A DNA stretch of 16,029 nt from Phoronis ovalis (GCA_028565635.1 JAOXYB010025214.1:1-16029); one strand, 5' to 3'; counted from the stretch's first letter, positions 1 through 9,459 are shown. Notes: generated from the sequence alone by a model not told the origin. Program-made: numbers and translations.

Positions 1-92
<92 letters not shown>
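1..92. repeat. Compound microsatellite (GATA)n then (TA)n
   Basis: About sixteen perfect GATA units run from the first base to about 64 and pass directly into a (TA)n tract that ends near 92. The array is cut by the window start, so its full length is unknown. Perfect units suggest a recent or length-polymorphic locus. No coding potential. Confidence 0.98.
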
Positions 93-96
<4 letters not shown>

Positions 97-124
97 CATA
101 TAATTTATTAAAAATCAGCTCGTG

Positions 125-345
125 ACAGAAAGCGAATTGAAGTCGCTTCGTGTCCACACTTGCAAGTTAAGTCGCTTAAAGCGCATCAGGAAAAAGTAAA
201 TCCACCTCGGGAAGAGGATTAATTTTTGCTTGAAGCGCTTTATTTTAATGCTCTTGAATTATTTGCGTACACACTAGAGGCTGAAGCGCTTTATTATAAA
301 GCGCTCTATTGTGAAGCGCTCTAAGTGGTAAGTGTGAATGGGCCT
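125..345. mobile_element. MITE-like element with degenerate terminal inverted repeats
   Basis: The right edge, read on the minus strand, is GGCCCATTCACACTTACC followed by ACTTAGAGCGC. The left edge near 148 reads GTCCACACTTGCAAGTTA and then GTCGCTTAAAGCGC, so the two ends form an imperfect inverted repeat around a shared CACACTT core. Between them the palindrome AGCGCT appears at 234-239, 285-290, 300-305 and 315-320, usually in a GAAGCGCTYTA context. Subterminal palindromes and no ORF are typical of non-autonomous DNA transposons. The exact left edge and target-site duplication are not clear, and the family is not identified. Confidence 0.45.
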
Positions 346-869
346 TATGTTATTGTTCCATCCAGAACTATAACAACTACCAAAGCACTTTTTGGCCAAA
401 AATCATTTGACGCTACATTAAGACACAAATTCTACATGTCACAATCATAAACATAGTACTACTAATCGTCAGATGCTACAAATCTGTTTGACCAAGCTCA
501 ACATCCGTGCTAAAACTTGTAGAAGCTAAAACTTGTAGGAACATTGGCACGAATACACCATTAGATTCCCCATCCAACTGCATTAAAAAGTAGTACCTCT
601 TTATAATGTGAACATACATCCTTTCATACACTACCAGTTAGTTTTTCCTGCAGTGTTGACTATACTGATTTCGAGAAAATCGAGTTAGTACAAAAGTACC
701 CATGAATTGCGTTATTTCGAAGGTAAATACATGTTCACATTAAAAAACACCTGAAACTGTAATGTGACCCCCAAAAGTTGAAAAAATATGTATTTTAATA
801 CACCAGTACTATAGTCATATGCAGTGTCGACAAAGACTTGTGCAATGGTGTACTTATGCCAGCTACAGA
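346..869. other. AT-rich non-coding stretch, nothing supportable
   Basis: No ORF, splice-flanked exon or structured repeat in this stretch stands out on either strand. Short direct repeats such as CTAAAACTTGTAG (about 510-540) occur, but no array is formed. Confidence 0.5.
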
Positions 870-1125
870 CTTTTTCTAGGACCTTGAGTCGAACGTTGAT
901 GTAGGTCATCTAGCTCTTAACTGATCTACGACCTAATTCGACACTAGGTTGTAGGTCCTAGAAGTTTCTAGACTTGAGAAATTCTAGCTCCTGCAATTTG
1001 GTAGCATCTGTAAGTTCTAGTTCCTGGAATTTTTTACCTTTTGCAATTTCCTAGGTTCTTGGAATGGATTTGTAGCTTCTAGCTAGACTTTTCTAGGTCC
1101 TCGGAATCATTTATAGCATCCAATG
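870..1125. repeat. Degenerate tandem repeat with TTCTAG-TCCTGGAAT core
   Basis: Variants of TTCTAGNTCCTNGAAT followed by TTNTAGCATCT recur. Clear unit starts are at 982, 1015, about 1048 and 1091 (spacings of about 33, 33 and 43 bp). Weaker copies with TTCTAGGACCTTGAG near 874 and GTAGGTCCTAGAAG near 950 extend the array leftwards. The divergence between copies implies an old minisatellite. No reading frame is conserved between units, so I do not treat it as coding. Confidence 0.5.
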
Positions 1126-1614
1126 ATAATTGGCCAAAAACTGCTTGGATGCCAACCAATGCCTCAGTGATATGCTATATCAATGTGGATAACTATTATT
1201 TGTGGTGGTAGCAGGTACATGCTCAATTCATGCTACTTGTAATTAATGTAACATGATTATGATAATGTTATGAATATTTATATTTACATTACATTGACAA
1301 CACTGTGCATATTCTGGCAGTTGCGTTTAATTCACATAACACAACTACACAACACAATAAATTGGTCTTCTTAATATTGCGGCTGATCACTGATAATGGC
1401 CCCCAAAGAGATCATATGATAGGGAAGGCACCTACCAGCAGACACAAGCACCGAATGATAATGCAGTCACAAATAGGACCTTTTCTAATTGTAGTTTCTC
1501 ACTTTCCACACTAGGGGGATATCCAGGCTTATAATCACCATTCAGGAAAATAATGTAAAATAGTTAATTTTATTCATACAACTGTATTTATTCTGCTGCT
1601 GACAAATAAGTTTT
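1126..1614. other. Non-coding stretch with one unconvincing short ORF
   Basis: A 69-codon plus-strand ORF spans 1305-1514 and the segment 1380-1480 is somewhat richer in GC than its flanks. The translation has no recognisable motif, the region is not framed by a consistent pair of splice sites, and the minus strand is also partly open. I see no supportable gene here. Confidence 0.4.
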
Positions 1615-1686
1615 CTTAAAGCCTCTTTTAATTTGGAAAATGTAAATGACTTAAAGACTCACTGTTAATTTGGAAAATGTAGATAA
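1615..1686. repeat. Two-copy tandem repeat, about 36-bp unit
   Basis: Unit 1 (1615-1649) and unit 2 (1650-1686) share CTTAAAG-CTC at the start and TTAATTTGGAAAATGTA near the end, differing by a 2-base indel and a few substitutions. The following 1687-1701 segment is a small inverted repeat (CATTTC-AAT-GAAATG). No coding content is evident. Confidence 0.8.
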
Positions 1687-2547
1687 CATTTCAATGAAAT
1701 GGTTTTTCAATGCAATGAATATTTGGCTAACCTTCACATTTTCTCCCAATGTATCCTGGTGGATGAGACTTGAAACTACCTAAAAGAGTCCTATCTACTG
1801 CTGACATTCACAGTTCAGACAAAGTGCAATAATTCAACTTTTTGATCTATACTAGCAAGCAGAAATTACACATGACAAAAAGATTACAACACTTATTAAA
1901 CTTAATAAACTTGTCATCTGAATGTCAGCTTTATGACAAACAATAAATTGCAAAAAGGTCAATTACGATTTGTTTGTTGTGTTATAAATTTAAATATACT
2001 ATAGATAAAATATCTGATGAGGGTATCAATTAGTTATGTGCACGGATCCGGCTTTGGAGAAAAATGTACACCAGGTAATCAGTTCACAAATGACACTTTG
2101 CAAACTTTTTTTACACATCTATTAAAATATTTAAGATCATCAAAGTTATGAGTCAAAATTTAAGCAAACAGGTTTTTGATAGGCAAGATATTCCTGCTGC
2201 ATAAATATCTCACTTTCCCCTTTCCAGAATTAATATTCTTTCCTTTATATTCATAAAATAATGGACTTTTTACCCAGTCCATTAATTATAATGCTGCCAG
2301 ACACCCAAACAACATGTTATTTCAATTTTAAAGATATGAGATTGTTTTAGTCAGAGGTTATTACATAATGTAAGTGCAGGGCAAAAAATCATATCAATAA
2401 TAAGCAGCATTCCTCACATGCCTACAAGATACGCGGAAATGATACATATTCAATACAGAATAATTAGATGTTATTTTCAGAGAATTCTGCACCATCATAT
2501 CCTAAGAATAGATCCTTTATATCCAAATCATAAAACCATGAGAGTGA
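1687..2547. other. Non-coding stretch with one possible micro-exon
   Basis: Mostly AT-rich sequence without ORFs. The one item of note is 2034-2074 on the plus strand, flanked by TTAG on the left and CAG-GTAATC on the right. It encodes 13 codons beginning with ATG at 2036 and ends in phase 0, matching the acceptor at 4231. The splice sites are ordinary and the exon is too short to call. Confidence 0.35.
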
Positions 2548-2698
2548 CAATTGTTTTGTTGTATTTGTATTCGTATCAGAGCCCTTTACACTACTAACAC
2601 AGTAAATCGAAGTGGCTTTGCATAAATTACACACTCTGGTACAAGCCAAGGATCAAACCCGGTCAGGCGGACATGATAACCACTGGTCTACCAAGCTC
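2548..2698 (-). mobile_element. tRNA-derived SINE-like element (or decayed tRNA pseudogene)
   Basis: Read on the minus strand, 2690-2680 is TAGACCAGTGG, a one-mismatch match to the pol III A box. Positions 2660-2650 are GGGTTTGATCC, close to the B box and T-arm. Between them is TTATCATGTCCGCCTG, resembling the D-arm and anticodon-arm region of Asp/Glu-type tRNAs. The A-to-B spacing is about 30 nt, some 14 short of a real tRNA, so the anticodon arm is deleted and no functional tRNA can fold. The body downstream holds GTGTAAAGGGCTCTGATAC (2591-2573), resembling conserved SINE 3' cores with GTGTAAAGCGCT, and ends in an A-rich ATACAAATACAACAAAAC tail near 2548. Family assignment needs a repeat database. 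Confidence 0.5.
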
Positions 2699-2761
2699 AC
2701 TACAATAGGTTTCATGACAGAAATATATAAACCAGAAAACGTCCAATAAAGTAGTGAGTCT

Positions 2762-2870
2762 TATAAGCCGTCCAGACTACCTTTTTGGAACCGGTTCGAG
2801 CTCGATCTGGATCCATAACCAGGATTCTACTGTAGCACCATATATGTGTGTGTGTGTATATGTGTGTGTG

Positions 2871-2905
<35 letters not shown>

Positions 2906-3135
2906 ATGTATGTATGTATATATATTTGTATATATATTTCAAGGCGATGCATGCGCAATGTAAGATGGGACCGGTTCCAACTCAAAACCGAATTCAAACG
3001 ACCTCTCGTAGTAGGATTCAGTTGGAACCGGTTTGAGGTAATCCCTTTGCGTTCACACTATTATTTACAACCGTATTCAGCTCAATCCGGATCTCGAACC
3101 GTTTCCAAAAACGTAGTCTGAACGGACGGCCTATA
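2762..3135. mobile_element. 366-bp MITE with ~50-bp TIRs and TATA target duplication
   Basis: The left end (2766 onward) reads AGCCGTCC-AGACTACC, then TTTTTGGAACCGGTTCGAG. The reverse complement of the right end (from 3131) reads GGCCGTCCGTTCAGACTACG, then TTTTTGGAAACGGTTCGAG. These are long terminal inverted repeats interrupted by a 4-base GTTC indel. TATA flanks both sides (2762-2765 and 3132-3135; possibly TATAA). The GGAACCGGTT palindrome recurs as subterminal copies near 2788, 2970 and 3023. There is no transposase, so the element is non-autonomous. An internal microsatellite (2846-2935) makes up about a quarter of its length. The superfamily is undetermined; a 4-bp TATA duplication does not settle it. 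Confidence 0.75.
2846..2935. repeat. Compound microsatellite (TG)n-(TCTG)8-(TATG)3-(TA)n
   Basis: A TG tract with a TATA interruption runs from 2846 to about 2872, then eight TCTG units (2873-2904), three TATG units (2905-2916) and an AT-rich end. It lies inside the MITE at 2762-3135. Its period-4 composition opens several reading frames full of Cys-Val-Ser or Thr-Asp-Arg-Gln repeats; these are artefacts and not genes. Confidence 0.97.
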
Positions 3136-4230
3136 ATATATACACACTTTCTGAGCCATAATATTTATACATTAAAATAGGAAAGATGATTACTTAAACA
3201 TATGTTGGTTGGCAAAAAGTGAAAGAGTGTATGTTGTAATACCACAAGGCAGTGCCACAGCATAGAAAACAGCTTGTGGTTTGTAAACCAACTTTGGAAA
3301 CAAAAACATTGGAGCCAAATAAATTTAATGAATAATTATCCATAACCTCCAATAAATCAGTATTATGCATGGAAGAAGAGCATGACAGGCATCACACACA
3401 ATACATGTAATTGTAAACCGTATACTGCTACTAAGCAACATATTCGGGGGGGGGGGGGAAAGATCAAACCCACATTTAGCTTGTAAACAACAGGTTGCCA
3501 GAGCAATGCATATTTTCAAATGTAACTATTTTTGTTTGTGTTAGCTGTTCGTTTTTATGTCAGAATTAACCAAAAAAAAAATTAGGATAGGTTACTTTTT
3601 TAATTGTTTCCCTAAATGTCACATAAACAAGTTAGTAACTTTTCGAAGGCAGCAGTAACGATAATCTGTCAGCATTTTAATTAAACTGGGGTGTTTCAAG
3701 TGCTGTACTAAGATACAAGGTTAGTAGTTTAATATATTGCTTAAGAAATCCTCCAAAAATCTATCCACATCACACTTAGAGTTCTAATATCATTTTAAAA
3801 TGTCATTTTTAGTATACTCTATCATGCATGGGATATTATTTATAAATATATAACCTAATGCATATATACAGGTAAACATACAGGTGAAATAAATATTTAG
3901 GTCAAAAAGGTAAGAGACAATATATATATATTATTCACTATTATTTACCCAGATTTTATTTGTAACTGCAGCTGTAGAGCAATAAAATTTAAAAAACACA
4001 TAAAAAGTTCACTGCTCGAGTTTTTTTTTATTTATAAAACAGGTATTACATAATTTATATCTTTTAGATACTATTCTGGTTCTTAATTTGCATTTTTTGT
4101 ATTTTATTTGTTTTTCATTATATGTGTGTACTAAACTATTTATGGAGAGTGCAGTGACACATTGTACTGTGTATGACACCATACAAGTGAATATTGCATA
4201 TTGCTAATCTTATCTGCACTTATTCCTTAG
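3136..4230. other. AT-rich non-coding stretch with 13-G homopolymer
   Basis: No gene is supported. A run of thirteen G lies at 3446-3458. An inverted repeat ACCACAAG/CTTGTGGT sits at 3241-3248 and 3273-3280 with a 24-base loop. The right end contains a good polypyrimidine tract leading to the acceptor at 4230 (see 4231-4308). Confidence 0.5.
3446..3458 (+). repeat. Poly-G homopolymer (13 G)
   Basis: Thirteen consecutive G interrupt otherwise AT-rich sequence. Such runs are prone to length error and polymorphism. On the minus strand it forms part of a short chance ORF with a Pro run. Confidence 0.95.
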
Positions 4231-4308
4231 GTTCTAGAGGTCAGTCCAGTAGATAATCCAGACAGGACTGCTACTATCATTAAATTTCGTTGTCTTCTCA
4301 AAAATTAA
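4231..4308 (+). CDS. Possible plus-strand terminal exon, product unknown
   Basis: A strong acceptor (pyrimidine-rich tract ending TTATTCCTTAG at 4230) is followed by 25 open codons and TAA at 4306-4308. The translation begins V-L-E-V-S-P-V-D-N-P-D-R-T and continues with a beta-strand-like T-I-I-K-F-R. The segment is richer in GC than its flanks. AATAAA at 4473-4478 and 4535-4540 could serve as poly(A) signals. In phase 0 it can follow the small open segment at 2034-2074, the only upstream candidate I found. I do not recognise the peptide, and 25 open codons can arise by chance, so this is a weak call. If real, it belongs to a gene on the opposite strand from the main one, probably lying within or downstream of it. 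Confidence 0.22.
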   Translation, partial: VLEVSPVDNPDRTATIIKFRCLLKN

Positions 4309-6386
4309 AACAAAATTACTTCCAATTTGCTTCATCTATCCTTTTAATCTACATTTATGTAGAGGTTAATGGTGCACTAAAAAACTAATTTTTTGATACT
4401 TTTCAAAACAGATAAATGGCAAAAGTTTAGCCAAGTAACACTGATGAGGCTATATAAGTAAGCTACTTCAGAAATAAAAACTTAAAAACAATGAATATTA
4501 AGTGTATATCCTAGTTTGAGTTTATACAGCTGGAAATAAATAAGAATTTTTATGATGTTGTTTAGACCAGGGGAGATATACTTATCAATGACAAATTCCT
4601 TGGAGGATATTCTTTCTAGATAAAAATAATCTTATTTTATTTACATCATAGAATGAAGACAACAGGCCAGGAAGTACACTTGTAAGATCGGTCACCTGGC
4701 AAGTTGGTGCACTTTGTTTGTGATAATATGCATTTGGTGCATTGTTGATCCTGTATCATAGTAGCATATCATTTATGAAATAACAGGAGAGTCCCACCGT
4801 AGCCTGACAAAACACTGCAGTAAAGACATTAGCAAACATCATTAAAGTCTCTGCTTATCTGTTTACAAAGGTTATTTCTAAGACAGAGGGTTAATTTGAG
4901 AAACAAAGTTCAACTAGTACAAGATGTATCCATTATTTACTTGACAAATAATCCCAAAGTTTCCAAGCACAAACGATTGGCAAAGAGAACAAAAGTTTAC
5001 TTGAAAATGATTCTGGATTTTAAGTTAGCAGGTATTAAGTATAAGACATGAACAAAATTAATAAACGCTACATTTGATGTTTCAATTATTGTTTTTCATG
5101 ATTTGATTGGGGGGTTCTTTCACATTCTCTGTCAAACTAGTCGTGACATCACACTTGGGAAATTAAATTAATTAATTAATAATTTTATAAAGAAATAAAA
5201 AATTGTCAAATAGTCTTATTATAACACCAAACTTTGAAGCATTGTTTATTTTTCAAGTGTATCTTGAAATTCAGTGGTACTTTGCTTATGTTACGAAAAG
5301 ATGATAACCAAATTTGTGCTTGTTCAGAGTGTGTGACAACATCATGTGACGTTCTTTCTGTATCATTTTCTTAATCTGGTGACATCTCTTGAAATACCTC
5401 AACTGACATCTTCTGCTATGCATATCTGTCTCACACCTATAAATATATCTTGTGACTGTTATAGAGATACTATGCACGTGTGGCCCATGTGTCAATTACC
5501 AGACAAGTGACAACTGATCGTAATTTATACATAAACCTTACTGCCTTGTATTTAGATTAATAAACTGTAAAAAAACCCAGGTTTTTCGTAATAGCATTAT
5601 GTTTAAGTGAGTACATGGAAAGTAAAATACTATAGATTTCCCTTAGCTTTACCAGGCAAATGTTTGTTAACTCCAAATGAAATTATGAACTGGTCCAGCA
5701 AATAGGTAAGGTAATAATTCAGAATACTTGCAATACCAGCCATAAGCTGGAAGCCCAGGGCCAAAGTTTTATGATTATTGTAATAAGCATCTATTTCGTA
5801 TTGATATCTACAAGGACATTCATCACTACGGTTTTTTGATTTTTACACAATTATTGCAAAATAATCAATAAATGTTTATTTTTTCAGCGACAACATATTT
5901 TTTGGGTTAATTAGACACCAATTAAAAAAAATTTATTCAAAAAAGCCAAAAGTTACTATATGATAAAATTAATCTATTATAGATAGTTTATAGTTTCCTG
6001 TAGTTTACTGCAATTAAAACTAACTATTAAATGGACCACATAACAGTCAATTCTATATATATATCTTATTTAATCGCTAGAAAAAAGGACAATTTATAAG
6101 TCAGTGATATTACTGCGAGTTCCTATAATTTTAACTATCCCTATGTCTGATAATTAAGTAATTAATTTGAAAACAATTTTACACTTTCGTAACTTTAAGA
6201 TATATAGTAAGTGTAGACTACATATAATTAGTCCTTTTTTAACTTGTAGACAGGCTAGTCTAGCCATTACATAGACCATTCAATTTTTATACATAAATGT
6301 AAGACAGTCACACAGGTTATTATGACACACTAGTGCTATGGAACTTCAGTTGGAATACCGATACCAGGATTCACAAATCACATACC
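4309..6386. other. AT-rich non-coding stretch; possible 3' UTR and poly(A) region of the minus-strand gene
   Basis: No supportable exon except a marginal 30-nt plus-strand segment at 4652-4681, which sits between a good acceptor (TTACATCATAG) and a GTAAGA donor. A 69-codon minus-strand ORF at 5286-5495 shows no family features. If the minus-strand gene ends at 6387, then AATAAA on that strand near 5931 would be a candidate poly(A) signal. A TTAA-rich run (AATTAATTAATTAATAA) lies near 5166-5182. Confidence 0.4.
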
Positions 6387-6419
6387 TCATGCCAGTCCGA
6401 CAGGTTTTACGTCACTTGT
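6387..6419 (-). CDS. Candidate alternative terminal exon of the minus-strand gene
   Basis: On the minus strand a plausible acceptor (CACTAACTGTATCAG) is followed by ten codons, T-S-D-V-K-P-V-G-L-A, and TGA at 6387-6389. The start is phase 0, which is what the donor after 7066 requires, so joining gives a clean C-terminus. A strong-looking donor, GAG-GTATGT, directly overlaps the stop codon. It could mean that this is instead an internal 34-nt exon of another isoform or a chance match. The competing model is that the coding region already stops at 7060-7062. The evidence is only phase and splice signals on a very short stretch. Confidence 0.25.
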   Translation of the reverse strand, partial: TSDVKPVGLA

Positions 6420-7059
6420 CTGATACAGTTAGTGCTGATAAGTGTTTAGCATGGGAAATTTGTATGATCTAAAAATGTGTATATTTGCTGTTACCTACAG
6501 TTTCCTGAAGAACAAGCAACGACACCATAGATACCAAATCTCAATGACCTCAAACCAGGAGGTTAATCAGTTTTATTACGTAATATTACATAATTTATAT
6601 ATGTACATGTATTAGCAGAGAATATTTTAACAAGAAACCTGGAGACTGCTAGTTTATCCTACCAGGGTTGGTACATCTGCCACACTATGGTTTAACATTT
6701 CATGTATTCATAACACAGCAATCATCAATCCCAAAGTTGTTGTACAGACATAATGGTCAATCAAAAAAAAAAAGAAAAAGTTGGGGATCTAGGAATGCAG
6801 CTTTTCATTTAAATAACAGCCAATGCCAATTATATATTTATATACTCTGAAACTAGTGACAGGAAGTTATGTAACCATAATAATTAAAAATTAATTAAAA
6901 ACCGATTCTCTGGATCCTAATGTCAAATTTTCTGGAAGGGCACCTTATTAGTAGATTTATAGTACTGTATCATGTCAAGACAAGAGAACACACAAATTAA
7001 CAGCTAACAAGAACGACCATAGCGACAAAAGAAAATAACCATAACATAAGAATCAAATA
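6420..7059. other. Last intron or 3' UTR of the minus-strand gene
   Basis: If the coding region stops at 7060-7062 this is the 3' UTR, with a minus-strand AATAAA at 6572-6577 as a possible poly(A) signal, giving a UTR of about 490 nt. If the gene splices to 6387-6419 it is an intron. A 60-codon plus-strand ORF (6668-6850) has no recognisable features and includes a poly-A run. Confidence 0.4.
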
Positions 7060-7221
7060 CTATACCTCAACAACATCTCCTCCTCCTTCCGTGCTGGGCT
7101 CAGGTAGCGCCACTTCATCACGTCGCTCAACTGTTGCTTTAATATCAGGTTCTTCGTCGGATTCTGGCTCCCAATTCCGTGCAAAGAAATCAAAGGCTTC
7201 CTCTTTTGTTGGCATTACATT
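7060..7221 (-). CDS. Acidic exon of an unrecognised protein, possibly the last coding exon
   Basis: The acceptor is AAATCTGGTTTCAG, with the exon starting at 7221 in phase 0. It encodes 52 codons to 7066. The peptide opens N-V-M-P-T-K-E-E-A, contains F-D-F-F-A-R-N-W-E-P-E followed by the acidic S-D-E-E-P-D, then basic V-E-R-R-D and a P-E-P-S-T-E-G-G-G-D tail. The segment is clearly richer in GC than its flanks and has coding-like purine-first codons. The 3' boundary is ambiguous. GAG-GTATAG may be a weak donor after 7066. Reading through instead adds one Val and then TAG (7060-7062), giving a V-V-E-V C-terminus that resembles a class II PDZ ligand (hydrophobic-X-hydrophobic). I do not recognise the family. 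The charge pattern and lack of a fold suggest a flexible cytoplasmic tail, which is an inference. Confidence 0.8.
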   Translation of the reverse strand, partial: NVMPTKEEAFDFFARNWEPESDEEPDIKATVERRDEVALPEPSTEGGGDVVEV

Positions 7222-7653
7222 CTGAAACCAGATTTACATTGTACTCTTACTGATTTATTAACAACAAACTGCACTGTCTGTATACTCTATTTAGTGGAGT
7301 CAAGACTTGTTCTTGCAAATTTCTTGAAGATATGTTTTGACATTCTGACAGATAGCACTATAGCTTCCACAGCAATTAATATCAGGTAAAAAAAATCCTC
7401 TTACCTAAAGTACATGTACAACAATATTGTTTTACACAAAGAACATTGGTAATTTGAGTTTGTCCTGCAACATTATATGCAAATTTTTCATAATTTCACT
7501 TTCATTATTTTACCAGGCTCTGTTGAAGTTCGTTATCTATAACATTCATTCCATTTGTAACACTTCCTGTTTCTTCTCATCATTTCCAGCAAATTTTAAC
7601 GAGCAATAACATTTGTATTGCATGGGCATACCGTATACGCTTTTTATGCTCAC

Positions 7654-7686
7654 CTCCAAATCGGAATGGGATTTTGAGGATTTTGC
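7654..7686 (-). CDS. Possible 33-nt cassette micro-exon
   Basis: On the minus strand a strong donor GAG-GTGAGC follows 7654, and a TTAG acceptor precedes 7686. The 33-nt segment is phase 0 at both ends, like the exons on either side of it. It would insert A-K-S-S-K-S-H-S-D-L-E between the peptide of 10715-10810 and that of 7066-7221. A serine-rich frame-preserving insert is a typical alternative micro-exon. Against it, the polypyrimidine tract is poor (GTTAAGTGAAAAG) and the segment is very short. The donor also lies in a longer minus-strand ORF (7580-7849) in a different frame, which may be chance. Confidence 0.22.
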
Positions 7687-9428
7687 CTAACTTTTCACTT
7701 AACAAGACATGACTCATACAATTACAATGTATGTTAAATTTTTCTGTAACAGAAGGTGCTAATTTCAAAAAAAAATTAGAAACAGCTAGACAGTCCTTAG
7801 TTATAGTATACAATACAGAACTCTGGCAAACTTGTAAGATTTTTAACACATTTCAATGCTTTAAAAAAAAAATACTGTGGCATTTATTTTTTATTATTTG
7901 TGGTATAAGATGTTGCATTCTAAAAGCTAACAAACCAGTCAGCAAAGGTATTCGCTACAAGGGATCAGCTATCAATAACCAGGCACCACTTAATTCTTAA
8001 TTGCTTCTTCATACTAGACTTATTTAGGTAAATGTTAAAATCGTTATAGTTTCCTACCCATGAAGAGGTAATGAGAAACGCAGGTACATTAAAAGTATAA
8101 AGATTTGTTTTTTACATTATGATATCATCAATAAACAGATTTTGATTTAAATAAATAAGTACAAATTTTTAATTTGTGTAACTGTTTAGCAAATTTAATT
8201 AAATTTAAGTTCAAAATAAGATTTTTAGTAATAGAGAAAATAGAATATAACAAAAACGCGATTATATGAATAATGAAGCACTAATGTTAATTCAAGGACA
8301 GGTATTTTTTATTAAGTTTCAACCATTCAAACAAGCATTATTGTAACAAACGTGCAGACATGAGGTAGTAGGAGAATGCCTCAACAGATGCTCAATTTAA
8401 TAAACTGCACAGGACATTTAGCAAAACTTTTCATCTGACAGACAATGCCACACCCGTGTCTGTTTTTTGTTCAAGTGATAAATCACACAAAAAATTAGCA
8501 ATCCCACACACTGAAGTATTAGGACCTAGACTCGAGATCTTGAAATTCACAAAACCTGTGATTAGCAATTAGCATTTACTTCACCACTATCAACACTTGT
8601 GGTTCCGTTAGAAAAATATAGACGAGTTCCTAATTGTAGGCATCAAATGTCTAAAAAAATTAATTAATTTACACAGAATTTACAAAAAAAATCATCTAGG
8701 ATTTGGGCTTAGAATATGGCTATGTACTTTTTTAATTTAATTGAGACCACAACAAAGGTATAATTTACACTAAATTGATTTGTCCTATATGGGACCTTAT
8801 CTGCCCATCTGTACATATAATTCCAATATCTCATATTTTAGTCTGCTTCCTGTGTTTTGTAAGCTGTACAGCAGACTTGATTATTAATACTGCAAGAAGT
8901 GAAAAACATGTACAACGCCTAGACGTCATACAGACAACTTAAACTAAGAGGTACTTATGTAAAAAACTTGTTTCACTTTTTGCAATTGTACTAATTAAGG
9001 TTTTCTAACAACTTAGCATAACTAGGTATAACTAATACAGATACTAGTAAATATTTACCCTGAGATATATAAGCAAATGTTTTTATGAGTTAAACATAAG
9101 AAATATTTATTATGTTTACAATTACAGTAATTGCAATCTGTCTTGTAATTTCTGCTTATTTAGTGTGTGTCATGATTTTTATACATCATTGTAAATTTTA
9201 CTTAAACATATTAAAAGTGACACTGTTATTTAAACTATAGATGCATTACAATGTTTTAGCCTTACAAAACAACAAGTCAATAGTCACATGTATATTTAAC
9301 TTGGTAGACAATTGGAATAGGTTTAAAGGCAATCGGAAATTAAATTGTCTGTTAACTGGTGGAAAAATCTGGCAAACGGTAGATGTGAAAAAATCCTTTT
9401 CCTTTTCCTATTCTTGAATATATCTTAC

Positions 9429-9459
9429 GTACTTGCCCGCAGCACACATGTCAAACAGT
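9429..9459 (-). other. Pseudoexon or possible poison exon in the large intron
   Basis: On the minus strand a strong pyrimidine-rich acceptor (TTTTTTCAACTGCTGCTAG) and a good donor (TAC-GTAAGA) enclose 31 nt. The length is not a multiple of three, and entry in phase 0 reads ACT-GTT-TGA, an immediate stop. Inclusion would therefore truncate the protein and could trigger nonsense-mediated decay. It may equally be an unused decoy; the sequence cannot tell. Confidence 0.2.

Noticed and set aside
2712-3121. Overlapping ORFs on both strands rich in Cys/Val/Ser or Thr/Asp/Arg/Gln/His repeats
   Set aside because: They are translations of the (TG)n/(TCTG)n/(TATG)n microsatellite inside the MITE; period-4 repeats stay open in all frames.
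4652-4681. Plus-strand 30-nt segment (N-E-D-N-R-P-G-S-T-L) between a good acceptor and GTAAGA
   Set aside because: No partner exon was found. It lies beyond the TAA of the 4231-4308 candidate, and such short matches are expected by chance.
5286-5495. 69-codon minus-strand ORF in a slightly GC-rich patch
   Set aside because: No family motif, and the internal AG/GT sites do not bracket an open segment in the right phase for the main gene.
7580-7849. 89-codon minus-strand ORF overlapping a plus-strand ORF at 7731-8000
   Set aside because: AT-driven codon content, homopolymer-derived Phe/Lys runs and no motif; only the short 7654-7686 piece, in another frame, is kept as a splice candidate.
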